DNA of 64,000 nucleotides from Renibacterium sp043789415 (lineage in GTDB: Bacteria > Actinomycetota > Actinomycetes > Actinomycetales > Micrococcaceae), in the NCBI RefSeq assembly GCF_043789415.1, contig NZ_JBDLLW010000002.1, positions 186,001 to 250,000 of the forward strand. Reading direction: 5' to 3'. The position numbers were made by a program, and so were the translations under genes. Positions 53,397-62,109 of the stretch are shown here, piece after piece. Each line of letters begins with the position of its first letter. Position 1 is the first letter of the stretch. The notes under the pieces were generated by a model. That model did not search any database, was not told where the DNA came from, and worked only from the letters and a program-made list of their open reading frames with translations.

Positions 53397-53486
53397 CAGC
53401 TATCCCACTCAGTGTGACAAAAGTTACGGAAGTGAAAGGAAAACAGGCACATCTGTACCTTTTAGTAACACTCGATGGGACAGCAG
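53397..53486. repeat. Long imperfect hairpin element, copy B
   Basis: Arms 53397-53434 and 53448-53486 pair around a 13-nt loop. Shared with copy A (27523-27611): CAGCTATCCCACT at the start of the left arm, CACATCTG at the start of the right arm, GATGGGAC/AATGGGAC near the right end, and loop length. Many differences between copies keep pairing, and similarity extends to CCACC upstream. Confidence 0.8.
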
Positions 53487-53540
53487 GATGGCTTATTGGG
53501 AGGACTTGAGGGAGTAGTCATACGGCTAGACAGAAAAATC

Positions 53541-53580
53541 GGCTCTCAGGTCCTGAGCTAGGCTCTCAGGTCCTAGGCTA
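53541..53580. repeat. 20-bp tandem repeat before the AhpD-like gene
   Basis: Two 20-bp units, each GGCTCTCAGGTCCT followed by GAGCTA or AGGCTA, end 5 bases before the ATG at 53586. A related pair (GGTCTCAGCTA, GGTCTCAGATC) is at the pseudokinase 3' end (58655-58680). They leave no room for a conventional ribosome site. Confidence 0.75.
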
Positions 53581-53585
53581 GAAGG

Positions 53586-54065
53586 ATGGATTCAAACAAT
53601 AATTCCCCGGCCCGACGCATCCGCATTCCAAAAGTTGATCCGGCCTTCTATCAGGCGATGAACCAGCTGACCGATGCCGCCGCGGCGGGGCTCGACCCCC
53701 TGCTCGCCGAACTGATCAAGATCCGAGCCTCTCAGATCAACGGCTGCGCCTTCTGCCTGGATGTCCATCTGCAAGAGTCCCGGGCTCTCGGAGAGAGCCA
53801 GCAGCGCCTGGACATCTTGGCAGGCTGGCACGAATCCCCGAGTTATTTCACCGAGCAAGAGCAAGCGGCCCTGGCGCTCACCGAGGCCATCACGCTGCTC
53901 CCCGAGGCCGGGGTTCCCGACGGCGTCTATCAACGCGCGGCTGAGGCCTTCGGTGACACCGGGCTGTCTCATGTAATGGAGATGATCATCGCGATCAACG
54001 CCTGGAACCGCATCGGCGTCGCCACTCGGCTGAGCCCGCCACGGCGCCGGGAAGCCAGTAACTGA
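53586..54065 (+). CDS. Carboxymuconolactone decarboxylase/AhpD-family protein
   Basis: Protein of 159 residues of the AhpD-like fold. The redox motif CAFC (C54, C57) with H61 lies in ASQINGCAFCLDVHLQESR. Such proteins are peroxidase-coupled disulfide reductases, and CxxC plus His is the AhpD proton-relay arrangement. Electron donor and acceptor are not evident. No ribosome site is visible; the tandem repeat lies immediately upstream. Confidence 0.88.
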   Translation: MDSNNNSPARRIRIPKVDPAFYQAMNQLTDAAAAGLDPLLAELIKIRASQINGCAFCLDVHLQESRALGESQQRLDILAGWHESPSYFTEQEQAALALTEAITLLPEAGVPDGVYQRAAEAFGDTGLSHVMEMIIAINAWNRIGVATRLSPPRRREASN

Positions 54066-54093
54066 GCAGCCGCTGAGAGCCAGTTCGCAGCTG

Positions 54094-54129
54094 CTGATCT
54101 GGGCTTATTCCACTGATCTGGGCTTATTC
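54094..54129. repeat. 17-bp repeat spanning the tricorn stop codon
   Basis: CTGATCTGGGCTTATTC occurs at 54094-54110 and 54113-54129, a 19-base period. The second copy contains the stop codon of the tricorn gene (read on the minus strand); the first is untranslated. Confidence 0.8.
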
Positions 54130-57100
54130 TTCGCCTTGCGGCCTCGGCGGAAGTGCTGCCGGGCGAAGAGAACGGTAGCCCTCGTGAGCGGGCGGCCGCT
54201 CGGTGGGGATTTCGCTGAGCATCTCACGCAGCACCCCGAGACCGTACTCCAATTGCGGGTCCTCCCCTGCCCCGTAAGCGTGCGGCGGGAAGGTCACTTC
54301 GATATCGGGGTCCACCCCGTAGTTCTCCACTCCCCAGCCGACGCCGCCAGTGAACCAGAAGGCATAGCGAGGCTGTGTCACGGCAGTGCCGTCGGCCAGA
54401 TCGAATCTGCCGTCGATGCCGACCACCCCGCCCCACGTCCTGGTACCGATCACCGGCCCGATGCCGCGCAGTTTCGAGACTTGAGTGATGATATCGCCAT
54501 CCGATCCGGCGAATTCATCACTCAGGATGACCACCGGGCCACGCGGGGAGTTCGCCGGATAGGGCAGGTCTTCACCGCCGCGGGACCTGGTCCAGGCCGT
54601 CACCTTGCGCCCGATCAGTTCAGCGACGAGCTGAGAGGTATGGCCTCCACGATTGTGCCGCACGTCGACGATCAGCGCGTCCAATCCGGTTTCGCTGTCC
54701 AGATCGCGGTGCAATTGCGCCCAGCCATTGGCCACCATATCGGGCACGTGCAGATAGCCGAAACGCCCCTCGGAAGCCTCGCGGACGAGCTGACGATTAG
54801 CGCGCACCCAGTTCTGGTAGCGTAACTTCCCCTCATCCTTGATCGGGACGACGGCGACCCTGCGACGTTGCCCGACGTCGTGCTGATGTGCGGGGCCGTT
54901 GAGCACGGTGAGCTCCACGACCTTATCCCCGCTTCCGGCGAGCAGCTGATCCGGAGTCGAGTCAGCGAGCGGGCTGCCGTTGATCGCTAAGAGCACATCG
55001 CCGGGTTGCACATCGCTCCCCGGGGCGTTCAGCGGCGAGCGAGCATAGGGGTCGGAGGACTCGCCCGGTAGGATGCTGAGCACCTCCCAGCCCTGACTGT
55101 TCTTCCGCAGGCTGGCCCCCAGTCTACCCTGCGCACCTCGCTCGGGCTCGGTGACCGGTTCGGCCATCACATAGGCGTGCGAGGTACCGAGCTCTCCGTG
55201 CAGTTCCCAGAGCAGGTCAACCAGGTCGTCATAGCTGCCAAGTCGCTCCACGATCGGCCGATAGCTGTCGTAAACGCCCTGCCAGTCCAAGCCCGCTAGA
55301 TCCTCGGTCCAGAAGAAGTCCCGTTGCAGTCTCCATGCCTCATCGAAAGCCTGTCCCCAGACCTTAACCGGGTCGAGCTCAACTCTGATCCGGCTGAGAT
55401 CCACCGAAATAGCATCCGCGGACTTGGCCTCGACTTTCTTATCGCTCGGCACGACGCTGACTTTGCCGTCATTGATCACCACGAGACGCTTACCATCGCC
55501 GCTGAGCGCATAACGCTGCACTTCGTCGACCAGGACGGCGATTTCCTTGCTCTCGAAGTCGAAGCGCTCCAAGCGCCGGGCAGCGGGCTGGTCCGAGGTG
55601 GTAGCTCGACCTTCCCCGGTTTCGCCTTCCAGCTCCTGGTTGAGCCAGAGCAGGCCGCCGTCCACCGCGTGCAGCGCATGGTAGTTCCCCTGTGCCACGG
55701 GAACTGCAATCAGCCGATCCGCGATGCCCTCGGCGTCAACCACCAGCTGGATCTCCGGGTCTTTCGCAGCGTCCTGTTCAGTCTGCGCACTTCCAGCGAC
55801 CGGCGAACCGTCCACCGAGGGGCCGAAAGGAGAAGGTGTCTTGGCATCCAGGGCCAGCAGATAGGGTTTCACCGCACTGGGGAAGGCCAGATCGAAACGC
55901 TGAGTGTCATAAACCGGGTCAAAACTGCGCCGCGAAAGAAAGGCGACGAACTTCCCATCCGGGGTGAACCGGGGGGAGAAATCGTTGAATCGCCCGTCCG
56001 TGAGCTCCAGAATCGGTTGCTCCGGCTCGGTCACGGCGAGCAGCTTCAGTTTGCTTCGACCACCCCCGGCGCCGACGCATTCAGGCCAGATCAACCATTT
56101 CGAATCGGGGCTGAAGCTGAGCTCCTCGACGTTGGAGAGGTCGCTGCTGGAGACCTCGCGCAGGCTGCCCGCTGCGACGTCCAGAAGCAGTACTTCACCG
56201 TATTCGGTGCCCAATGCCGCGTACCGGCCATCCGGGCTGGTCTCCAACACGGCGGTCCTGCTCGGCTTCGAGAAATCGATGCGCACCGGGGAGGTTTCCT
56301 GCGTCGGGGGCGTCGAACCGCCGTCATCGGTCTGCTGCACTGATTCTTGAGGTGTTGATTCTTGCTCTAGTCGGCCTGCCGCCTGCTCGGCAGGAATTGC
56401 CTGCTGAGACCGCTTTGCCGCGGCTGCCGAGGAACTCGCCGGAACCGGCTGCGGCAGCCCGTCCTGAGCAGATGCTTGCGCAGCGGCGTCCTCCGACGGC
56501 CCCGAGGAGGAACTCGGGGAGGAAGCAGAGTGCGTCGGCGCTGTGGCGAGTGGGCTGAGCGGAGCCAAATAGATAGCTTCCTGACCCTCGTGGTCCGCGA
56601 GATAAATCACCCGATCCGAGCCGAGCAACCGGGGCAGCCTGGCACGCACCCCCGGAGTCGTCTCGATACTGCGTGCTGGACCGTCCCGATGGGTCAGCAG
56701 GTGAATCGTGCCGTGCGCCTCGACGAGGCTCGCCCGGCCGCTCTGATCGGGTCTGACCTCATTGAGGTGCTTTGCCACCTTGAGCGGATACTTCCGCCGC
56801 CCAGTGGAAGCGGAACCCAGCGTGATCGCTAATTGCACCGGCTCGGCGTCCAGGCTCTCCAATAGGAACAGATGACCGGCCGATTCATAGACCACTCGCT
56901 GCCCGTCGGTGGCAGCGTGCCGGACATAGAAACCTTCATGGTCAGTGTGCCTACGAAGTTTCTTGCCGCTGGGCTTGACCGAGTAGAGGTTCCCGTAGCC
57001 TTCGTGGTCCGAGAGGAAAGCTATCCGGTCACCGATCCACATCGGGTCGACCAGATTCCCGTCGAGATCCGGAACCAGCCGGGAGAAATCCCCGGAACCA

Positions 57101-57642
57101 TCCCGGTCGATCCACAATTTGCCTGTGGTACCGCCCCGGTAGCGTTTCCACCAGGCGGGTTCACGGGAGTACACCGAAGAGAGCACCACGGGCTTCTCAT
57201 CCCCCACCACGGGGCCATAGGCCACGGCGTCAATCGGACCATAGGGAAGCGGGCTTCTGGTGTTATCACTCAACGAAACCGCATAGCCGAAGGTGTATGA
57301 CCTGTGCGGCTGCTCGAAGGAACTCGCCACCAGGGCGGAGCCATCCGCGGTGAAGCCGCGGAATTTCGTCGAAGCATGACCGAACCAGGTGTGCTGCCGG
57401 AAATCTCCGCCGTCCACCGCAACGGAGACCAACTCCGGCGCGGAGCCCTGCACCACTGTCCACAACAGCCTGGAGCCGTCAGGACTGAATCTGGGATTCC
57501 TGGCCGGTAAACCCAACGAGGAGACCCGCCAGGCGCGCCCTCCCGAGAGCGGCGCAAGCCAGACATCGTCCTCAGCGACGAAGGTCAGTAAATCACCGTG
57601 CAGATGTGGGAAACGGAGGTATTGGGAGTTCTCAGCACTCAT
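54124..57642 (-). CDS. Tricorn protease homologue
   Basis: Large cytosolic S41-type serine protease of 1172 residues that degrades peptides released by the proteasome. The N-terminal half has beta-propeller blades (about 1-370 and 450-700) separated by a Ser/Ala/Gln-rich low-complexity insert (about 370-455). A PDZ-like domain (about 850-935) and the catalytic C-terminal domain follow, with the histidine in GELGTSHAYVM (about 821) and nucleophilic serine in EFAGSDGDII (about 1045). An acidic linker lies in the middle. Proteasome-assembly-like PAC2 and pepA genes are within 15 kb, fitting peptide turnover. Confidence 0.92.
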   Translation of the reverse strand: MSAENSQYLRFPHLHGDLLTFVAEDDVWLAPLSGGRAWRVSSLGLPARNPRFSPDGSRLLWTVVQGSAPELVSVAVDGGDFRQHTWFGHASTKFRGFTADGSALVASSFEQPHRSYTFGYAVSLSDNTRSPLPYGPIDAVAYGPVVGDEKPVVLSSVYSREPAWWKRYRGGTTGKLWIDRDGSGDFSRLVPDLDGNLVDPMWIGDRIAFLSDHEGYGNLYSVKPSGKKLRRHTDHEGFYVRHAATDGQRVVYESAGHLFLLESLDAEPVQLAITLGSASTGRRKYPLKVAKHLNEVRPDQSGRASLVEAHGTIHLLTHRDGPARSIETTPGVRARLPRLLGSDRVIYLADHEGQEAIYLAPLSPLATAPTHSASSPSSSSGPSEDAAAQASAQDGLPQPVPASSSAAAAKRSQQAIPAEQAAGRLEQESTPQESVQQTDDGGSTPPTQETSPVRIDFSKPSRTAVLETSPDGRYAALGTEYGEVLLLDVAAGSLREVSSSDLSNVEELSFSPDSKWLIWPECVGAGGGRSKLKLLAVTEPEQPILELTDGRFNDFSPRFTPDGKFVAFLSRRSFDPVYDTQRFDLAFPSAVKPYLLALDAKTPSPFGPSVDGSPVAGSAQTEQDAAKDPEIQLVVDAEGIADRLIAVPVAQGNYHALHAVDGGLLWLNQELEGETGEGRATTSDQPAARRLERFDFESKEIAVLVDEVQRYALSGDGKRLVVINDGKVSVVPSDKKVEAKSADAISVDLSRIRVELDPVKVWGQAFDEAWRLQRDFFWTEDLAGLDWQGVYDSYRPIVERLGSYDDLVDLLWELHGELGTSHAYVMAEPVTEPERGAQGRLGASLRKNSQGWEVLSILPGESSDPYARSPLNAPGSDVQPGDVLLAINGSPLADSTPDQLLAGSGDKVVELTVLNGPAHQHDVGQRRRVAVVPIKDEGKLRYQNWVRANRQLVREASEGRFGYLHVPDMVANGWAQLHRDLDSETGLDALIVDVRHNRGGHTSQLVAELIGRKVTAWTRSRGGEDLPYPANSPRGPVVILSDEFAGSDGDIITQVSKLRGIGPVIGTRTWGGVVGIDGRFDLADGTAVTQPRYAFWFTGGVGWGVENYGVDPDIEVTFPPHAYGAGEDPQLEYGLGVLREMLSEIPTERPPAHEGYRSLRPAALPPRPQGEE

Positions 57643-57704
57643 GAATTGATCTTAGTCACAGCCACCGACAGCGCCACAATGACCAATGAGTGGTGAAATA
57701 AAGG

Positions 57705-58616
57705 ATGAAAGTTTTAATCTCCGGAGCCTCAGGAATGCTGGGCAGCGGTTTGTCGACGACGCTGCGCAGTCAAGGTCACCACGTAGTCCGCTTAGTACGC
57801 CGGGCAGCAGACAGCCCCGCAGAAATATCCTGGGATCCAGCGCGAGGTGTGCTCGATCCCACTGCCCTCAAGGGTTTTGACGCCGTGGTGAACCTCTCCG
57901 GCGCACCGCTCATTCAGCTGCCGCGACGCTGGACTCGCAGCTTCATCGAGGAACTCTACGCTTCGAGGATCGGCCCTACCCGCACCCTGGCGACCGCTAT
58001 CGCCTCGGCCGACGAGCCGCCCAAGGTGCTGCTGAATCAGTCGGGCGCCGGTTATTACGGCGAGCACCCGCAGGGTGAGCTCGATGAATCCGGACCGCTC
58101 GGTCAGGGAATCCTGGCTGATTTATGCGCTCACTGGGAAGAGGCCACTGCAGCGGCCGAAGAAACCGCACGAGTAGTCCGAATGCGTACCGGGGTGGTTT
58201 TTGGAATCGGCGGAGGAGCTCTGGCCAAGCTGCTGCTGCCGCTCAGACTGGGACTGGGCGGACGATTGGGCAACGGAGAGCAAATATGGCCGTGGATCTC
58301 TCAGCTCGATCTGACCGCAGCGATGATCCATCTGCTGGAGAATCCACTGAGCGGGCCGGTGAATCTGGTGGCCCCTGAGAATGCCAGCCTCAACCAGATC
58401 GTCACCGAACTCGCTCGTGCCCTGCATCGCCCGCATGCTTTTCCGGTACCGGCTTTCTTACTTGAGCTGGGCCTGGGCAAAAAAGCCGCCGATGAAGTCC
58501 TGCTCACCAGCACCCGGACCCGGCCTGCCGCCCTGCTGGGCAGCGGCTTCAGTTTTGTTCACCCCGAGGTCGCCGGCGCAGCTGACTGGATTGCCAGCCA
58601 GCTCAAGGAAAAGTGA
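57705..58616 (+). CDS. SDR-family epimerase (TIGR01777/SDR39U1-like)
   Basis: Extended short-chain dehydrogenase-like protein of 303 residues. It shows the nucleotide-binding loop ISGASGMLGSGL, VVNLSGAPL, the LLNQSGAGYYG segment in the catalytic region, MRTGVVFG and a C-terminal DUF1731 domain (about 255-300, ending GFSFVHPEVAGAADWI). The homologous family includes YfcH and SDR39U1; substrates are unknown. In related actinobacteria it often sits near lipB and lipA. Confidence 0.9.
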   Translation: MKVLISGASGMLGSGLSTTLRSQGHHVVRLVRRAADSPAEISWDPARGVLDPTALKGFDAVVNLSGAPLIQLPRRWTRSFIEELYASRIGPTRTLATAIASADEPPKVLLNQSGAGYYGEHPQGELDESGPLGQGILADLCAHWEEATAAAEETARVVRMRTGVVFGIGGGALAKLLLPLRLGLGGRLGNGEQIWPWISQLDLTAAMIHLLENPLSGPVNLVAPENASLNQIVTELARALHRPHAFPVPAFLLELGLGKKAADEVLLTSTRTRPAALLGSGFSFVHPEVAGAADWIASQLKEK

Positions 58617-58673
58617 GCTCTGGCCTGGAGCACCGCGGACCACCGAAATGGCAGACTGGGTCTCAGCTAGGTC

Positions 58674-60218
58674 TCAGATCCTGAAAACCTGGGCAATGAG
58701 CCAGTGACCCTGATGCAGTTTCAGGACCAGCCGAAGATCTTGCTGGGTCGGCATCGACTGACTGGAAAACAGGCTTCCGTCGATGCCACGCTCCTGGAAG
58801 GCGCTGAAGCGGAAACTAGCCCGGACCACGAGCCACCCGGCCTGACTGCCCTGCTCGCGGCTCAGCCCCTGCACGACGATGTCGAACCCCCGCAGCAGAT
58901 GCTTGCGGTTTTTTAGCTCCTGGAGCAACCGCTGATCGTTGAGCATCGCCGTCGAGCCGGGTAGATTGACCTTCTCCAACAGTTCAGCCCGGCCACTGCG
59001 AAAGGCCTCGGCGCGCCACCAGCTGAGAGCCCTGAGCACCAACAATGGGTCATCGGAGGAGGTTGCCTGGCTCATCGCGGCGGGTATCTCCTGACCTGGC
59101 CGAGCTTCGCTCAGGGTTCGCCCGAGCGGCAGCTGCATCATAGGATCTGCGTAGAACGCCACTCCTAGCCCGAGCGCAACAACAAGGGCCACCGGCCAGA
59201 GCCTGCGCAGCGGCGCGCTCCCCCGCCACTGCGAGATCTTCAAGACCTCACGAACCCCTCGGCTCAACCCACCGGTTGCCCGCACGGGCGCGGCAGAGCA
59301 CTCCGCCGCCGTTGCTGTGTGTTTTGTTCCGGCGATCCCTTCTGCGTGTTTTTCGACAGTGCTCAATGCCACCGGCAGAGCCTGTGCGCTTTTGAAGATC
59401 TCCTTGGCCAGCCCGGCGGCCTGAGGACGCAACTCCGGAATCGGGTGAAGGCCCGCTTGAAGTGCCGACTCTAAAGCCTGCGGAACGCCATCGGGCAAGG
59501 CGGCCATCCGGCGGGATGGCATTGGCGGCACCCCGCTGAGGCACCACCAGCCCAGCAGGGATAAGGCATAGACATCGTCACCGAAAGACTGACTGCGCTG
59601 CCTCGGCACCGGAGACCGAACTGAGGCAGCACTCGTGATACCGGTGAGCCGGGCACCGGCGGCGCCGTCCACCGGGTGAGCGGCCGGCTGTGGTGAGGAC
59701 TCGCGGTACAGCGCTGCCAGGCCCAGATCAGCGAGCCTCGGCAGCCCTTCGGCTGAGAAAAGAATATTTCCAGCGGAAAGCGCGCCGTGCGGCATCCCCT
59801 GAGCGTGCAGATAACCCAGAGCCTGGAAAATCGGAGTCAGAATCGTGACGGTCTCCCCCGGGCTGAGCCGACCACGATGCCTGAGGAGCTGCGCGAGTGA
59901 CCCGCCAGCGGCATAATCCATCAACACACCGGTGACCCCCAGCCACTCAGCTGTGAGTTTCACCACATCATGAAGCGCTATTAAGTGATCGTGCCGAAGC
60001 GCCTTGAGCGCCCGCAACTCCCTCCGCAGCCCGAGCTGCCTGCCTTCAGCGACGCCCTCCTGAGGAGCCGTGGACGACGTCCGAAAGCACTTGAGAGCGT
60101 AGAGCTCTCCTTTAGCCGCACTGACCAGCCAGACCTGAGCGGCACCACTGCTGCCGAGGAGTCCTCTGAACTGAAGGCCCTCGACGGTGGGCGGGGTGAT
60201 CGGGAAAAGCCTCTCCAT
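58674..60218 (-). CDS. Membrane-anchored predicted pseudokinase
   Basis: Protein of 514 residues with a protein-kinase-like domain (about 14-275), a membrane helix (about 339-356) and an extracellular C-terminal domain (about 360-514) resembling no known sensor. Kinase features kept are the glycine loop LLGSSGAAQVW, K43 in YALKCF and E67. The catalytic loop reads HGALSAGN instead of HRDxKxxN, so the catalytic Asp and Lys are replaced (A146, S148). N151 is kept and DFG is DLG (164-166). It should not phosphorylate by the normal mechanism. It is encoded opposite lipB, 92 bases away. The ATG has a weak ribosome site. Confidence 0.85.
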   Translation of the reverse strand: MERLFPITPPTVEGLQFRGLLGSSGAAQVWLVSAAKGELYALKCFRTSSTAPQEGVAEGRQLGLRRELRALKALRHDHLIALHDVVKLTAEWLGVTGVLMDYAAGGSLAQLLRHRGRLSPGETVTILTPIFQALGYLHAQGMPHGALSAGNILFSAEGLPRLADLGLAALYRESSPQPAAHPVDGAAGARLTGITSAASVRSPVPRQRSQSFGDDVYALSLLGWWCLSGVPPMPSRRMAALPDGVPQALESALQAGLHPIPELRPQAAGLAKEIFKSAQALPVALSTVEKHAEGIAGTKHTATAAECSAAPVRATGGLSRGVREVLKISQWRGSAPLRRLWPVALVVALGLGVAFYADPMMQLPLGRTLSEARPGQEIPAAMSQATSSDDPLLVLRALSWWRAEAFRSGRAELLEKVNLPGSTAMLNDQRLLQELKNRKHLLRGFDIVVQGLSREQGSQAGWLVVRASFRFSAFQERGIDGSLFSSQSMPTQQDLRLVLKLHQGHWLIAQVFRI

Positions 60219-60310
60219 CTCTTAGTGATACCCGATTTACTGAATCCGTGCAGAAGTTTTCCACAGGTCACAAATTTAGCCCGCTCCGGCATCGGGTCTA
60301 CGCTAGATGC

Positions 60311-60994
60311 ATGACCCTTGAGTTCTCCGAAGTCGGGTTCGCACCACACTTCGTGGATTACCGGCAGGCCTGGGATCTCCAGCAGAAGGTGCACGCTGAC
60401 GTGGTAGCTGGAGAAGCCCCTAGCACTGTCCTGTTGCTTGAGCACTCGCCGGTTTACACCGCGGGCAAGCGCACCGAAGATCACGAACGCCCCTTTGACG
60501 GCACTCCGGTGATTCCGGTGGACCGCGGCGGCAAGCTCACCTGGCACGGTCCGGGTCAGCTGGTGGGCTACCCCATCCTGGCGCTACGCGACCCGCATGC
60601 CATCAAGGAGTACGTGCACCTGATCGAGGACGTGCTGATCGCGGTGCTGGCCGACTACGGGATCCAAGGCCAGAGAGTCGAAGGCCGGGCAGGTATCTGG
60701 TTGCCAGCCGATAGCAAGGGCCCCGATCGGAAAATCGCCGCGATCGGCATCAGAGTGCACAATGGCGTGACCATGCACGGCTTCGCGATCAACGCCAATA
60801 ATGACCTGGCTCCCTATCAGCAGATCATCGCCTGCGGGATTAGCGACGCCGGAACCACTACGATAAGCCAAGAGATCGCAAGAGATATCAGCCCCACCGA
60901 GCTCGCACCGAAGATCCGGCGTGAACTGATTGCCCGAGAAGCCGAACTCATCGGCACCGCTGTTTCAGCCGAAAGAGAAGGAGTGCACCAGTGA
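60311..60994 (+). CDS. lipB: Lipoyl(octanoyl) transferase
   Basis: Transfers octanoyl from acyl carrier protein to lipoyl-domain lysines. The 227 residues include RGGKLTWHGPGQLVGYPIL, the catalytic pair K141 (DRKIAAIGIRV) and C175 (IIACGISD), all conserved. The ATG at 60311 is chosen by family length; no ribosome site is visible, and a TACGCT hexamer (60298-60303) suggests a leaderless transcript. It overlaps lipA as GTGA. Its targets include the two lipoyl domains of SucB encoded at 48 kb. Confidence 0.96.
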   Translation: MTLEFSEVGFAPHFVDYRQAWDLQQKVHADVVAGEAPSTVLLLEHSPVYTAGKRTEDHERPFDGTPVIPVDRGGKLTWHGPGQLVGYPILALRDPHAIKEYVHLIEDVLIAVLADYGIQGQRVEGRAGIWLPADSKGPDRKIAAIGIRVHNGVTMHGFAINANNDLAPYQQIIACGISDAGTTTISQEIARDISPTELAPKIRRELIAREAELIGTAVSAEREGVHQ

Positions 60995-62001
60995 CCCTGG
61001 CACCCGAGGGCCGCAAGATGCTGCGCATCGAGGCCCGCAACGCGCAAACCCCGGTCGAACGCAAGCCCGAATGGATCAAGGCCAAGGTCACGATGGGCCC
61101 GGAATACATCGGGATGAAGAACCTGGTGAAGAAGGAAGGCCTGCACACCGTCTGCGAAGAAGCGGGTTGCCCGAATATCTTCGAATGCTGGGAAGACCGT
61201 GAAGCCACCTTCCTGATCGGCGGGGCGCAGTGCACCAGGCGCTGTGACTTCTGCCAGATCGACTCCGGCAAACCCTCTCCGCTGGATCGCTTCGAACCGA
61301 CCAAAGTCGCTCGCAGCGTGGTCAAGATGAACCTGCGCTACGCCACCGTCACCGGCGTCGCCCGCGACGACCTGGAGGACGAAGGGGTCTGGCTCTACGC
61401 CGAGACGATCCGCAAGATCCACGAACTCAACCCGGGCACCGGCGTCGAGATTCTGATCCCCGACTTCTCCGGAAAGCCGGAGAACATCCAGGCGATCTGC
61501 GAGGCCAAGCCCGAAGTCTTTGCGCACAACGTGGAGACCGTACCGCGGATCTTCAAGCGGATTCGCCCCGCTTTCCGCTACGAGCGCTCCCTCGATGTGA
61601 TCACTCAGGGACACGATTTGGGCATGGTGACCAAGTCGAATCTGATCCTCGGCATGGGCGAAACCCGCGAGGAGATCTCCGAAGCGCTGCGCGATCTGCA
61701 CGAGGCGAAGTGTGATCTGATCACCATCACCCAGTACCTACGGCCGAGCGAACGGCATCTGCCGGTGGATCGCTGGGTCAAGCCCCAGGAGTTCCTGGAA
61801 TTGCGCGATGAGGCCGAGGAAATTGGCTTCCTGGGCGTGATGAGCGGCCCCTTGGTGCGTTCCTCCTACCGGGCGGGGCGCTTGTGGGCCACCGCAATGC
61901 GCAAGAAGGGCCGCGAGATCCCCGCTGAACTGGCTCATATCGCCGAAGGCATCGAGGATTCCGGCAATACCCGGCAGGAAGCCGCTTCGCTGGTCGGCTG
62001 A
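60991..62001 (+). CDS. lipA: Lipoyl synthase
   Basis: Radical SAM enzyme of 336 residues that inserts two sulfurs into protein-bound octanoyl groups. The auxiliary [4Fe-4S] cluster cysteines are C55, C60 and C66 (CEEAGCPNIFEC), the radical-SAM cysteines C81, C85 and C88 (CTRRCDFC), and the auxiliary cluster serine is in VRSSYRAG (about 293). The GTG start overlaps the lipB stop, so the two are translationally coupled. Length is standard. Confidence 0.97.
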   Translation: MTLAPEGRKMLRIEARNAQTPVERKPEWIKAKVTMGPEYIGMKNLVKKEGLHTVCEEAGCPNIFECWEDREATFLIGGAQCTRRCDFCQIDSGKPSPLDRFEPTKVARSVVKMNLRYATVTGVARDDLEDEGVWLYAETIRKIHELNPGTGVEILIPDFSGKPENIQAICEAKPEVFAHNVETVPRIFKRIRPAFRYERSLDVITQGHDLGMVTKSNLILGMGETREEISEALRDLHEAKCDLITITQYLRPSERHLPVDRWVKPQEFLELRDEAEEIGFLGVMSGPLVRSSYRAGRLWATAMRKKGREIPAELAHIAEGIEDSGNTRQEAASLVG

Positions 62002-62109
62002 TCAGCCATTTTCGCGTCACTCGGTACGGCTCGGGAGGGATTTCGCTCTCGGAGAGAGGGCTTCCCTCCGGTGCAGAAGGGCCGAAGGAACAGATAGAAT
62101 ATTGGCATT

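Larger units (their letters stand above)
53167..53585. other. osmC-AhpD intergenic region
   Basis: A 419-base gap. A 76-codon open frame (53279-53509) is rejected as a gene because it runs through the hairpin element. The region holds hairpin copy B (53397-53486) and a 20-bp tandem repeat (53541-53580). The left 110 bases are AT-rich with no recognisable signal. Confidence 0.6.

Noticed and set aside
53279..53509. 76-codon open frame in the osmC-AhpD gap
   Set aside because: Runs through the hairpin element, with no ribosome site and no family resemblance.
60253..60265. TTTTCCACA, one mismatch from a DnaA box
   Set aside because: Single occurrence without clustering, AT-rich unwinding region or dnaA/dnaN neighbours, so not an origin.
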